NCBI RefSeq assembly: GCF_947503375.1
Contig: NZ_CANNDQ010000004.1
Location: forward strand, 273,294-337,293
DNA: 64,000 bases
DNA from: an uncultured Psychroserpens sp.
Lineage (GTDB): Bacteria > Bacteroidota > Bacteroidia > Flavobacteriales > Flavobacteriaceae
Direction of reading: 5' to 3'
The position numbers and the translations under genes were made by a program. The notes beneath the pieces were generated by a model. It made no database searches. It saw nothing but the letters and a program-made list of their open reading frames with translations, and was not told the DNA's origin. Of the stretch, positions 44,217 through 52,656 are shown in pieces (within the stretch, counting starts at the first letter, position 1; each line of letters opens with the position of its first letter).

Positions 44217-44498
44217 TTACACTATTTCAGCACTCAAACCTGCTTGTAAAAGCATTGAACAGCGAGGTTTTAGTTCGTCATAAGAACCTGTTTTTACAGT
44301 ACATTTTCCTTTATAGTGTACAATAATTGAACATTGTTCAGCTTGTTCGGGAGTATGATCACAAGCATAAATGAGTGTGTCAATAACATGATCAAATGTA
44401 TTAACATCGTCATTGAATAATACAATTTCGTTGTTTTTCAAGACCTCTTCATCGAGAAGGGTCTCCTCCGATGTTTTTTCTCTAGTACTCATTAACAT
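44217..44498 (-). CDS. clpS: ATP-dependent Clp protease adaptor ClpS
   Basis: A 93-residue adaptor that delivers N-end-rule substrates to ClpAP/ClpCP. The core reads IVLFNDDVNTFDHVIDTLIYACDHTPEQAEQC, with NDD and the hydrophobic pocket of the family, and then VHYKGKCTVKTG. The first Met at 44498 is two codons before another ATG (MSTREKTSEE at 44492); either may be used. It is the last gene of a minus-strand run behind prmA (10 bp apart). The call is firm. Confidence 0.95.
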   Translation of the reverse strand: MLMSTREKTSEETLLDEEVLKNNEIVLFNDDVNTFDHVIDTLIYACDHTPEQAEQCSIIVHYKGKCTVKTGSYDELKPRCSMLLQAGLSAEIV

Positions 44499-44508
44499 AA
44501 GTTTACTA

Positions 44509-45345
44509 CTAATTTACAAATTTTAGGGCAACCCAATGATTTTTTTCTAAAGTTTCAACGTGAGAAAGTCCAAACTTATTACACACATTCTCAATTATTT
44601 CTATATCATCTTTATAAAAACCACTTAAAAATACCATTCCGTTTTTATTTAAACTGGATACATATATTTTTAGATCATTAAGTAGGATGTTTCGGTTAAT
44701 GTTAGCTATAATGATGTCGTAATGCTTATTCACTAGCAAGCTAGCATCACCTTCTAAGACTGTGATATGCTTGCATTGGTTATGCTCAACGTTTTCTATA
44801 CTATTAACGTAACACCAATTATCATAATCAATTGCGTCTATAGGTTGTGCCCCTTTTAATTCTGCCAAAATCGCTAGCACTCCAGTACCACAACCCATAT
44901 CTAATACAGACTTATTAGTAAAGTTATTTTTCAAGATATGCTGAATCATCATATGAGTGGTTTCATGATGACCAGTACCAAAACTCATTTTTGGTTCAAT
45001 GATTATATCATATTCAGTATCTAGAACCTCATGGAATGGCGCACGTACTGAGCAAACTTTATCTACAACGATTGGGTTAAAATTCTTTTCCCATTCTTCA
45101 TTCCAATTGGTTTGTGCGATGTCTTCAAAAGTGAAAGAAATATCAAACTCTTCAGAATTAAGGATTTGTACTGAATCAAGAATATCTTTATTCCAATCTT
45201 CTTTTTGAATATATGCGGTAACACCTGTTTCGGTTTCAACAAAACTTTCAAAACCTGCATAACCTAACTCTGCAATTAAAATTTCAACTCCAGGTTGCAA
45301 GGGATTTACCTTGAAATAATAACCAATGTAAATGGTATTTGACAT
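44509..45345 (-). CDS. prmA: Ribosomal protein L11 methyltransferase
   Basis: The enzyme trimethylates ribosomal protein L11 with S-adenosylmethionine. The 278-residue product has the typical N-terminal L11-binding part and the methyltransferase domain with the SAM motif KSVLDMGCGTGVLAILAELKGA, preceded by PKMSFGTGHHETTHMMIQ and followed by the NPPY-equivalent IIIANINRNILL. It lies between tpiA and clpS on the same strand with short gaps of 21 and 10 bp, suggesting one transcript. The call is firm. Confidence 0.95.
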   Translation of the reverse strand: MSNTIYIGYYFKVNPLQPGVEILIAELGYAGFESFVETETGVTAYIQKEDWNKDILDSVQILNSEEFDISFTFEDIAQTNWNEEWEKNFNPIVVDKVCSVRAPFHEVLDTEYDIIIEPKMSFGTGHHETTHMMIQHILKNNFTNKSVLDMGCGTGVLAILAELKGAQPIDAIDYDNWCYVNSIENVEHNQCKHITVLEGDASLLVNKHYDIIIANINRNILLNDLKIYVSSLNKNGMVFLSGFYKDDIEIIENVCNKFGLSHVETLEKNHWVALKFVN

Positions 45346-45366
45346 ACTAATTTTCGCTGTGCCTTA

Positions 45367-46116
45367 TTAAAATGCATTGACTATAGCGTAAAAATCTTCA
45401 GCCTTTAGAGAAGCGCCTCCAATTAAGCCACCGTCAACGTCAGGTTTAGAAAAGATTTCTTTTGCGTTATTAGGCTTAACGCTACCACCATACAGTATTG
45501 AAACCTCATCTGATGTAATTTCGCCGTACTTATTCATTAATGTTTTTCTAATAAATGCATGCATATCTTGTGCCTGTTCTGGACTAGCAGTTTCTCCAGT
45601 ACCAATTGCCCAAACAGGTTCATAAGCTAAAATAATAGCTTTAAAAGCTGAAGCATCAAGATGAAAGAGTGCCTTTTTAATTTGATTTTCAACAACTATT
45701 TCTTCATTTCCAGCTTTACGATCTGAAAGTTCTTCACCAAAACAAAAAACAATTCGCATATTGTGTGCTAGAGCTGTACTTACTTTCTTGGCCAATGACT
45801 CATCTGTTTCTTTAAAATACGCGCGTCGCTCACTATGGCCTAAAATAACAGTTTGTATTCCAATACTTTTAAGCATCCCAGCACTAACTTCTCCTGTATA
45901 AGCACCATCTTCTGCAAAGTGCATATTTTGAGCTATGACTTCAATATCATCTTGTCTTGTTGATTGAAAAGCGTGCCACAAATTAGTAAATGTTGGTGCA
46001 ATCATCACCTCAGCATCAGATGTCTTTTCTTGCTGTTTTAATTCTGAAATTAAAGTTTCGGTTTGAATTAAACCATTATTCATTTTCCAGTTTCCTGCTA
46101 CAATATGTTTTCTCAT
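45367..46116 (-). CDS. tpiA: Triose-phosphate isomerase
   Basis: This glycolytic enzyme interconverts dihydroxyacetone phosphate and glyceraldehyde 3-phosphate. The 249 residues match the family. Seen are the N-terminal VAGNWKMNNG (catalytic Lys), the catalytic His in VILGHSERRAYF, the catalytic Glu and loop 6 in LAYEPVWAIGTGETAS, and the phosphate-binding LYGGSVKPNNA with LIGGASL. The ATG is at 46116. The TlpA-like gene lies 36 bp upstream and prmA 21 bp downstream on the same strand. Confidence 0.98.
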   Translation of the reverse strand: MRKHIVAGNWKMNNGLIQTETLISELKQQEKTSDAEVMIAPTFTNLWHAFQSTRQDDIEVIAQNMHFAEDGAYTGEVSAGMLKSIGIQTVILGHSERRAYFKETDESLAKKVSTALAHNMRIVFCFGEELSDRKAGNEEIVVENQIKKALFHLDASAFKAIILAYEPVWAIGTGETASPEQAQDMHAFIRKTLMNKYGEITSDEVSILYGGSVKPNNAKEIFSKPDVDGGLIGGASLKAEDFYAIVNAF

Positions 46117-46152
46117 ACTCTATTTCTTAAGTGCTTCTTTTGAAAAGCAATG

Positions 46153-46641
46153 TTAATTTAATAGTTCTTTAATACGTTCGTCATTAGCTTCAATAGCTTC
46201 AAAAAGCTCTATTTCGCCTTTAGAATTTACAATCATATATCTAGGTATCCAGTCAATATCAACAAACTTACCTAAAATGCCTTTTGTTCCGTTAGGCATG
46301 AAGTAATGTTCACCTTTGATTTGATATTTTTCAATGGCTCTTTTCCAACTGTCTACATTTCTATCTGCTGATAAAAACAAATATATCGCTTCTGGTTTTT
46401 CAACTTGGAGTGCATTGAGTTTAGGAAGGCCAATAATACAATCTCTACACCAACTTGCCCAAACATCAATTACTATTTGTTTTCCTTCATATTGCGATAA
46501 TATATTTCTAAGTGAAACATGTTCGCCTTCTAAATCAATATATTGCTCATCCATGACTGCCTGTGAGAACTTAGCTCTCACTTCTTTTGAACAACTCGTA
46601 AATAAAGTAAGAATTAAAAGAATACTCGCTATTGATCTCAT
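46153..46641 (-). CDS. TlpA-like thioredoxin-fold lipoprotein
   Basis: A 162-residue predicted lipoprotein from the ATG at 46641 (MRSIASILLILTLFTSCSKE, lipobox Cys at residue 17). The thioredoxin fold carries VWASWCRDC with CxxC at residues 65 and 68, and a cis-Pro in DIDWIPRYMIVNSKGEI. It would act in the periplasm on disulfides or as an AhpC/TSA-type reductant. A longer frame starts inside the permease gene and lacks a signal. It overlaps no gene; the permease ends 5 bp upstream. Its redox partner may be the DoxX protein two genes upstream. Confidence 0.9.
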   Translation of the reverse strand: MRSIASILLILTLFTSCSKEVRAKFSQAVMDEQYIDLEGEHVSLRNILSQYEGKQIVIDVWASWCRDCIIGLPKLNALQVEKPEAIYLFLSADRNVDSWKRAIEKYQIKGEHYFMPNGTKGILGKFVDIDWIPRYMIVNSKGEIELFEAIEANDERIKELLN

Positions 46642-46646
46642 ATGCT

Positions 46647-47723
46647 TTATTCTAATTTGACTTTTGGATCCAGCCAACCGTAAATTATATCTACAAAGAT
46701 ATTGATAATGATAAACAAAAGTGCTATGATTAATACAGAACCCATAATTACAGGTAAATCTAAAGTATTTAAAGCATTAACGATCTCCTTTCCAAGGCCA
46801 TTCCATCCAAAAATATACTCTACGAATACAGCTCCAGCCAGCATAGATGCAAACCAACCAGAAATTGCAGTAACTACAGGATTCAACGCATTTTTAACTG
46901 CGTGACGTTTTATAATTTGAAATTCGCTTAGTCCTTTTGCTCTAGCTGTTCTAATAAAATCTTGATTGAATACCTCAAGTAATGAATTTCTCATCAATTG
47001 AATGACAACTGCTAAAGGACGTATCCCCAAAACTATCGCGGGCAGAATTAAATTCTTCCACTTGATTTGCATTCGTTCTCCAAAATCATCTAACTCGTAT
47101 AAACTGCCTGTCATTTCAAGGCTTGTATATTCATGTAGAACATATCCAAAAAACCAAGCGAATAAAATAGCGCTAAAAAAAGATGGAACGCTCATTCCTA
47201 AGGTACTTAAAATTTGAATGGTCTTATCTAACCAAAGATCTTTATAGAGTGCGGAGATAATACCTAAAAACACACCTAGAATAATCGCTATTGTAATTGC
47301 CGAAAGTGCAAGTATAGCAGTATTAGGAAGCGTTTCTCCTATCACCTCTGTTACTTTTTTTCCTTGTTTAGTAAACGATTCTCTTAAATATGGAAATTTA
47401 ATTACTGTAACTGTGTTTCTGATTGTAAATAATTGTAAAGCACTGTATTTGTTAGCTGCTAAAAAGGTGTAATCCTCAGCTTTTTTTGAATGAAACGATA
47501 TCGGTGATAAATCATTAAGGTAGTACAAATATTGAGTGCTTAAAGGTTTATCAAAGCCATATTTTGCTTTTACTGCTGCAATTTGTTCACTATCTTCATT
47601 TTGTCCTAGCATCATTTGCGCAGGGTCGCCTGGTAAAACATTAAATAAAAAGAATATAACTGTTATAACCCCAAACAATGTGAGGATAGCATAAAATGTT
47701 TTATTTAATATATAGCGTAGCAG
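46647..47723 (-). CDS. ABC transporter permease, dipeptide/oligopeptide type, non-ATG start
   Basis: The gene encodes an inner-membrane permease of the DppB/OppB family with about six helices; the EAA loop reads ARAKGLSEFQIIKRHAVKNALNP. The frame has no ATG at its 5' end. A TTG at 47678 would begin inside the first helix (LFGVITVIFFLFN), but the codons before it still read as family sequence (LRYILNKTFYAILT), after a CTG at 47723. I therefore place the start at that CTG, giving about 358 residues. It starts 11 bp after the DoxX gene's stop. No partner permease, ATPase or binding protein is adjacent, which is odd for this family. Confidence 0.8.
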   Translation of the reverse strand: MLRYILNKTFYAILTLFGVITVIFFLFNVLPGDPAQMMLGQNEDSEQIAAVKAKYGFDKPLSTQYLYYLNDLSPISFHSKKAEDYTFLAANKYSALQLFTIRNTVTVIKFPYLRESFTKQGKKVTEVIGETLPNTAILALSAITIAIILGVFLGIISALYKDLWLDKTIQILSTLGMSVPSFFSAILFAWFFGYVLHEYTSLEMTGSLYELDDFGERMQIKWKNLILPAIVLGIRPLAVVIQLMRNSLLEVFNQDFIRTARAKGLSEFQIIKRHAVKNALNPVVTAISGWFASMLAGAVFVEYIFGWNGLGKEIVNALNTLDLPVIMGSVLIIALLFIIINIFVDIIYGWLDPKVKLE

Positions 47724-47734
47724 ATGTTTGTGGT

Positions 47735-48829
47735 TTAAAACTCTAAATCATCAATATCGTTCCAATGTACTTTTTGTGTTACTGTTCCCTTTTCAAGCAC
47801 GACGATTCCTGGATTGGCTCTAACGATAGTTTTCAATACTTTCTCATCACACAAATAAAATTCAAAATCTAAATTGTATGTGTCTTTAATTTCTTTCTTC
47901 TTTGCTTTACCTGAGGCAGTTAATCCTATAACAGTATATCCGCTTTTTTGAGCTTGGTCAGCCATCGTTTTAAGTTTTTGCATGCCTTCAAATTCGCTCT
48001 TGTCTAAATTATATGATACGATCATGACTAATTTTTCAGTTTCTAAAAATTGCTGTGTTAGATCTTCTGTTTCAGATTCGATAGAAAAATCTTGAATCTT
48101 AGGCACATCACCTTCTTGTACAACTTCAGTCTCAACACCAATGATCTTATCGTAGGTTTTTGGACCTCGCCCTCTATCTGTAAATACGTTCTCTTCGCCA
48201 TTTAATGTATAGGTCCAATGATAATCAATAATTGCATCTTTAGCATCTGGAGGTAACTTCATGTTCTCTTGAAGATTATCACCTATTTTATAGGCTCTAA
48301 AATCGAATGTAGGTAAGTGCATTAACACATGGTAACCAAACCACAAACAAGCTATAAAACTTATCAAAGCTGCAACAGTTAAACCAAATTTATTAATTAT
48401 GGGTTTTATATGTCGTTGCCCGATAAATAAAATAACAATCATTAGTAATAGAATGACATCCTTCCAAAAGGATTCCCAAGGATCTAGCTTTAAGAAATCT
48501 CCAAAACAACCACAGTCTTTTACTTTTTCAAAATAAGCCGCATAAAATGTTAAGAATGTGAAGAAAATAATCATTCCTAATAAACTCCATACCGTGAATT
48601 TAGGCTTATAACCAATGAGTAAAAATGCGCCTAAAACTACTTCAAAAACAACTACAAAAACCGAAATCCCTAAAGCATAAGGCATAAAAACTGGTAGGTC
48701 TAATACATCGTAACTAAAGTATTCTTGCAGTTTATAAGAAAAACCAAGAGGATCGTTAAGCTTTATAAATCCTGAAAAAATAAAAAGAGCTCCGACTAGG
48801 ATTCGGCAAATATTTACAATTAACTTCAT
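47735..48829 (-). CDS. BT_3928-type DoxX/MauE and thioredoxin-like protein
   Basis: A 364-residue membrane protein found widely in Bacteroidota. The N-terminal half has about five helices of the DoxX/MauE type, opening MKLIVNICRILVGALFIFSG with FIKLNDPLGFSYKLQEYF, and a CGCFGDFLKL motif near residue 107. The C-terminal half (about 245-364) is periplasmic and thioredoxin-like but lacks CxxC, with only a single Cys in EFYLCDEKVL. A role in periplasmic redox or quinone chemistry is the family inference. Genes are close on both sides: DUF1599 17 bp upstream, the permease 11 bp downstream. Confidence 0.88.
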   Translation of the reverse strand: MKLIVNICRILVGALFIFSGFIKLNDPLGFSYKLQEYFSYDVLDLPVFMPYALGISVFVVVFEVVLGAFLLIGYKPKFTVWSLLGMIIFFTFLTFYAAYFEKVKDCGCFGDFLKLDPWESFWKDVILLLMIVILFIGQRHIKPIINKFGLTVAALISFIACLWFGYHVLMHLPTFDFRAYKIGDNLQENMKLPPDAKDAIIDYHWTYTLNGEENVFTDRGRGPKTYDKIIGVETEVVQEGDVPKIQDFSIESETEDLTQQFLETEKLVMIVSYNLDKSEFEGMQKLKTMADQAQKSGYTVIGLTASGKAKKKEIKDTYNLDFEFYLCDEKVLKTIVRANPGIVVLEKGTVTQKVHWNDIDDLEF

Positions 48830-48846
48830 AGTTTAGGAGTTGAAAA

Positions 48847-49383
48847 TTATTCACTTAAATGAATTAATGCAAATACCGAATAGTTGATCATATCCTGATA
48901 ATTAGCATCAATACCTTCACTTACTAATGTTTTACCTGCATTGTCTTCGATTTGCTTTACTCGTAATAGTTTCTGCAATATCAAATCGGTTAGACTACTT
49001 ACTCGCATGTCACGCCAAGCTTCGCCATAATCGTGATTTTTATCCATCATTAGTTGTTTGGTTACACTTATCTTCTCATCATAAAGCTGAGTCGCAGCTT
49101 CTAATGTTAAATCTGGCTGTTCAACAACACCCTTATCTAACTGAATCAAAGCCATAGTACAATAATTGATGATTCCTATAAACTCACTTACTTCACCTTC
49201 GTCAACTTTACGTTCATTATTTTGTTGCAACCCTCTAATACGCTGCGCTTTGATAAAAATTTGATCGGTTAAAGATGGTAATCTTAGAATTCGCCATGCG
49301 CTTCCGTAATCTTTCATTTTATTAATGAATAGACTTCTGCATTGCATGATGACATCATCATATTGTTTTGAAGTATCTTGCAT
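48847..49383 (-). CDS. DUF1599 domain protein
   Basis: A 178-residue cytoplasmic protein with two copies of the DUF1599 helical unit: INKMKDYGSAWRILRLPSLTD near residue 20 and MMDKNHDYGEAWRDMRVSSLTD near residue 112. Each is followed by a QRIRGLQ/LRVKQIE helix and an IINYC/MINYS segment. The family resembles nucleotide-binding all-alpha proteins, but no activity is established. The ATG is at 49383; it heads the minus-strand run to clpS and is divergent from folP with a 73-bp spacer. The family call is firm. Confidence 0.9.
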   Translation of the reverse strand: MQDTSKQYDDVIMQCRSLFINKMKDYGSAWRILRLPSLTDQIFIKAQRIRGLQQNNERKVDEGEVSEFIGIINYCTMALIQLDKGVVEQPDLTLEAATQLYDEKISVTKQLMMDKNHDYGEAWRDMRVSSLTDLILQKLLRVKQIEDNAGKTLVSEGIDANYQDMINYSVFALIHLSE

Positions 49384-49456
49384 TTAAAACATTTAATTTT
49401 CCGTAAATTTCGCATAAATTAATCACAATTAAAAACTTTAAACCCACTATATAGCT

Positions 49457-50287
49457 TTGAGTAAAACCATTAATTGTAAAGGTCAGCTAATAGATCTTAA
49501 TCAACCCAAAATAATGGGTATTTTGAATGTTACACCAGACTCATTCTATGATGGTGGTAACTATAAAAATTCTATGGCAATAGTAAGCCAGGTAAAAAAC
49601 ATGATCGAACAAGGCGCAACTTTTATTGATGTTGGTGGTTATAGCTCCAGACCTAATGCAGATGACATTTCTGTTGCTGAAGAATTAGATCGTGTGGTAC
49701 CAATAATTGAATTGATTTTAAAAGAGTTTCCTGAAACACTTATTTCAGTTGATACCTTTAGGAGTGAAGTAGCAGAACAAGCCGTTAATGCTGGTGCCTG
49801 TCTGGTAAACGATATCTCTGCTGGTCATTTAGACGAAAATATGCTAAGCACGATTGCAAAACTGAACGTGCCATACATTATGATGCACATGAAGGGAACA
49901 CCTCAAACAATGCAGCAATTCATTAATTATAGTAATCTATTAAAAGATATCCTGTTTTATTTTTCTGAACGAATGGCCAAAGCAAGAGCTTTAGGAATAG
50001 TAGATATGATTATAGACCCTGGCTTTGGATTCGCTAAAACGATAGCTCAAAATTATGAATTGCTCAATAAATTAGAGCTTTTGAAAATTACTGAATTACC
50101 TATTTTAGTTGGTCTTTCAAGAAAATCTATGATTTATAAAAGTCTAGACATTTCACCAGAAGAAGCGCTCAATGGCACAACAGTACTCAACACTATTGCT
50201 CTGCAAAAAGGAGCAACTATCTTGCGAGTTCATGATGTAAAGGAAGCGATGGAATGTATTACATTAACCCAACAACTACAAACGTAA
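49457..50287 (+). CDS. folP: Dihydropteroate synthase
   Basis: The enzyme joins p-aminobenzoate to the pterin in folate synthesis and is the sulfonamide target. The 276 residues carry IMGILNVTPDSFYDGG, IDVGGYSSRPNA, ISVDTFRSEVA, LVNDISAG, MMHMKGTPQTMQ, IIDPGFGFAKT and LVGLSRKSMI, the full motif set. The start is a TTG at 49457 (read MSKTINCKGQ); no ATG lies upstream. Its stop overlaps the next gene's ATG by 1 bp (TAATG), and cdaA follows, an association I recall from other Bacteroidota. Confidence 0.97.
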   Translation: MSKTINCKGQLIDLNQPKIMGILNVTPDSFYDGGNYKNSMAIVSQVKNMIEQGATFIDVGGYSSRPNADDISVAEELDRVVPIIELILKEFPETLISVDTFRSEVAEQAVNAGACLVNDISAGHLDENMLSTIAKLNVPYIMMHMKGTPQTMQQFINYSNLLKDILFYFSERMAKARALGIVDMIIDPGFGFAKTIAQNYELLNKLELLKITELPILVGLSRKSMIYKSLDISPEEALNGTTVLNTIALQKGATILRVHDVKEAMECITLTQQLQT

Positions 50288-51027
50288 TGAAGTCTTTTTA
50301 TTTTATACTTATTTCATTGGTTTTCATCTCTTGTAGCAATGAAAAAACAATTTTACTTCCAGAGATAGAAAACGCAAAGATCACTGAAGTGCATGATGTT
50401 TCTCACGCCTATTTGTTTTATGATGAAACAAAAGTAGATAAGGTAGAGCTCAACCGAAAAAACCTAATAAGTACAACCAATTGGTTAATTAATGTAGATA
50501 AGCGATTAACTTTAGAGAGAGCCATTCCAAAAATTAAGCTTTTACAAGACAAAAAACGCAATGCTAAAATGCACAAAAATGAAGCTGCTAAAAATTACTA
50601 CACCTGTAATGATACAAGTATAAAAAACTTAGGGTTTTTAGAGTTTACAAATGTTCATTACAATTTTGACAAAACAAATAATATAAGCACTGATAGTATT
50701 AAACCATTTAATAAAAAGGAATTTATAAAAGCTATTAGTGAAGTAAAATCATCGCTAATGGTAACACAAGGACCAGATATTACTCAAGAAATAATACTTT
50801 ATTTTGAAAAAAATGAATTGGTGCATAATACGCTTTACTCTTTTGACTTGGGTCAAATTGAAACATACCTTTCAACTATATCTAAAATCAGGTCTACGAG
50901 TATTTTTAAATTAATATTAAAATTTAATCGTGCTTTATCATTTGGAGATTATATTAAAATAAAATCCTATTTAAATTCAATTGAAAGCAATCGCATTTCA
51001 ATAAATAACAATGAATTCATTTATTAA
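50287..51027 (+). CDS. Lipoprotein between folP and cdaA
   Basis: A 246-residue predicted lipoprotein from the ATG at 50287 (MKSFYFILISLVFISCSNE, lipobox Cys at residue 16). The mature part is alpha/beta and charged; I recognise no family. Segments include ATNWLIN-like and LERAIPKIKLLQD near residue 85, and a C-terminal FNRALSFGDYIKIKSYLNS. It is joined to folP by a TAATG overlap and lies 35 bp before cdaA. A regulatory or scaffold role for the diadenylate cyclase at the membrane is conceivable but only from position. Confidence 0.65.
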   Translation: MKSFYFILISLVFISCSNEKTILLPEIENAKITEVHDVSHAYLFYDETKVDKVELNRKNLISTTNWLINVDKRLTLERAIPKIKLLQDKKRNAKMHKNEAAKNYYTCNDTSIKNLGFLEFTNVHYNFDKTNNISTDSIKPFNKKEFIKAISEVKSSLMVTQGPDITQEIILYFEKNELVHNTLYSFDLGQIETYLSTISKIRSTSIFKLILKFNRALSFGDYIKIKSYLNSIESNRISINNNEFIY

Positions 51028-51062
51028 ACTTAATTTGTTAAATTTACAGAAACACGCTAGCC

Positions 51063-51845
51063 TTGGATAAATTCAAATTTTGGGATTTTGGGATTATCGA
51101 TTTCATCGACGTATTTCTAGTTGCTATTCTACTCTATTACATCTATAAGCTTGTTAAAGGCACTGTTGCTATCAATATTTTTATTGGAATTATCGTTATT
51201 TATCTTGTTTGGAAAGTTACAGACCTTCTTGAAATGTATATGTTGCATAACATTTTTGATGGCTTTATGAAGGTTGGTATTATTGCATTGATCGTCGTAT
51301 TTCAACCTGAAATACGAAAGTTCTTACTTATGGTAGGTTCTACAAACTTAAGTGGTCGTGGTAAACTCTTCAGTAAAATGAAGTTTTTAAAGAGTGAAGT
51401 TGATACCGAGACTAACATTGATGCTATTATAGCAGCTTGCCGAAAGATGGGAAGTACTCAAACAGGTGCTTTGATTGTATTGGAACGTAATAACAACCTC
51501 GATTTCTTGACCAATACTGGAGATGAGATGAATATTAAAGTAACTCAACCTATTATAGAAAGTATCTTTTTTAAGAACAGCCCATTACACGATGGTGCAA
51601 TTATCATCGAAGGGAATGTGGTAAAGGCCACTCGAGTAATTCTACCCGTTAATAATGAAAAAACCATTCCGAATAGATTTGGTCTTCGGCACAGAGCTGC
51701 AGTTGGTATTACTGAAAAAACAGATGCTATTGCGTTAGTTGTAAGTGAAGAGACAGGTCAGGTTTCTTACATCAAGAATGGTGAATTTGTGATGTTTGAA
51801 AACATACAGGAACTACTTGAACTCCTAAAGAAAGATCTAGTGTGA
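51063..51845 (+). CDS. cdaA: Diadenylate cyclase CdaA (c-di-AMP synthase)
   Basis: The enzyme makes cyclic di-AMP from two ATP at the inner membrane. Three N-terminal helices span residues 11-85 (VFLVAILLYYIYKLVKGTVA). The DAC domain has SPLHDGAIIIEGN (DGA) and NRFGLRHRAAVGITEKTDA (RHR), the two catalytic motifs. The start is a TTG at 51063; no ATG lies between it and the upstream in-frame stop at 51039, and the N-terminus fits the family. It is placed after folP and a lipoprotein. c-di-AMP controls osmolyte and potassium balance and wall growth in other bacteria; its targets here are not visible. Confidence 0.95.
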   Translation: MDKFKFWDFGIIDFIDVFLVAILLYYIYKLVKGTVAINIFIGIIVIYLVWKVTDLLEMYMLHNIFDGFMKVGIIALIVVFQPEIRKFLLMVGSTNLSGRGKLFSKMKFLKSEVDTETNIDAIIAACRKMGSTQTGALIVLERNNNLDFLTNTGDEMNIKVTQPIIESIFFKNSPLHDGAIIIEGNVVKATRVILPVNNEKTIPNRFGLRHRAAVGITEKTDAIALVVSEETGQVSYIKNGEFVMFENIQELLELLKKDLV

Positions 51846-51848
51846 TTT

Positions 51849-52637
51849 ATGACGTGTAAAAACTGTAATACAACTTTAAATGAACAGATCAATTATTGTC
51901 CGCTTTGTGGTGCAAAAATTGTTAAGAAGCGATTGTCAATGAAGACGATTGCTGCCGACATTAATGAGCAGTTTTTTAATCTTGACAATAAGCTACTAAA
52001 GACATTTATTCATCTGTTTACAAAACCCGAAGTGGTTATTGAAGGATTTATCAATGGCATTCGCAAAAAATATATTAGTGTCATTCAATTTTTTGCAATA
52101 TCACTTACTTTAGTTGGGATCCAAGTGTTTTTGATGAATACGTTCTTTAGGGAAGCTATGGAATTAGATCCAAATATGTTTGGTCCTATGATGGATTCTG
52201 AAGCTCAAAAAAACAACCCTTTTAGAAATTTCGAATATGCTGATTACAATAATTACCAAAGCGTATTCTACGTGTTAAGCATTCCTTTTTCTGCCATTTC
52301 AACTTATCTCACGTATTGGATTTCTGATCTTAGAAGATTTAATTTCACAGAACATCTCGTAATTAACCTATACTACTCGGCTCAAATTATAATTATAAAT
52401 GCATTTGTTACCATAGTTCTCTTATGTTTTGGAGTTAATTTTATGTTGATCTCTTTTCTATCTACTCTATTTATACTTATTTATTTCTTTCATGTCTTAA
52501 AACGAGTTTTCAATACGTCGTTATTAATGACATTTGTTCATTTAATTTTAGTAATGATAATATTAGGTTTTATATTTATTGTATTAATAGTATTAGTATC
52601 AATCTTAGGTTACTTTTTAGGTCGATATGTATTATAA
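51849..52637 (+). CDS. DUF3667 membrane protein with zinc ribbon, paralogue 1
   Basis: A 262-residue inner-membrane protein. The N-terminus is a small zinc ribbon, CKNCNTTLNEQINYCPLCG, at residues 3-21 (two CxxC pairs). A helical segment follows, with EQFFNLDNKLLKTFIHLFTKP and VIEGFINGIRKKYISV, then four to five hydrophobic helices to the end. That is the DUF3667 plan. It begins 3 bp after cdaA, so it belongs to the same transcript. The paralogue follows after 19 bp. Function of the family is unknown. Confidence 0.85.
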   Translation: MTCKNCNTTLNEQINYCPLCGAKIVKKRLSMKTIAADINEQFFNLDNKLLKTFIHLFTKPEVVIEGFINGIRKKYISVIQFFAISLTLVGIQVFLMNTFFREAMELDPNMFGPMMDSEAQKNNPFRNFEYADYNNYQSVFYVLSIPFSAISTYLTYWISDLRRFNFTEHLVINLYYSAQIIIINAFVTIVLLCFGVNFMLISFLSTLFILIYFFHVLKRVFNTSLLMTFVHLILVMIILGFIFIVLIVLVSILGYFLGRYVL

Positions 52638-52656
52638 AACTGATATGATTTAAAGA

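Noticed and set aside
46334..46660. 108-residue plus-strand frame over the TlpA-like gene
   Set aside because: It is antisense to a clear thioredoxin-fold lipoprotein and lacks any signal of its own.
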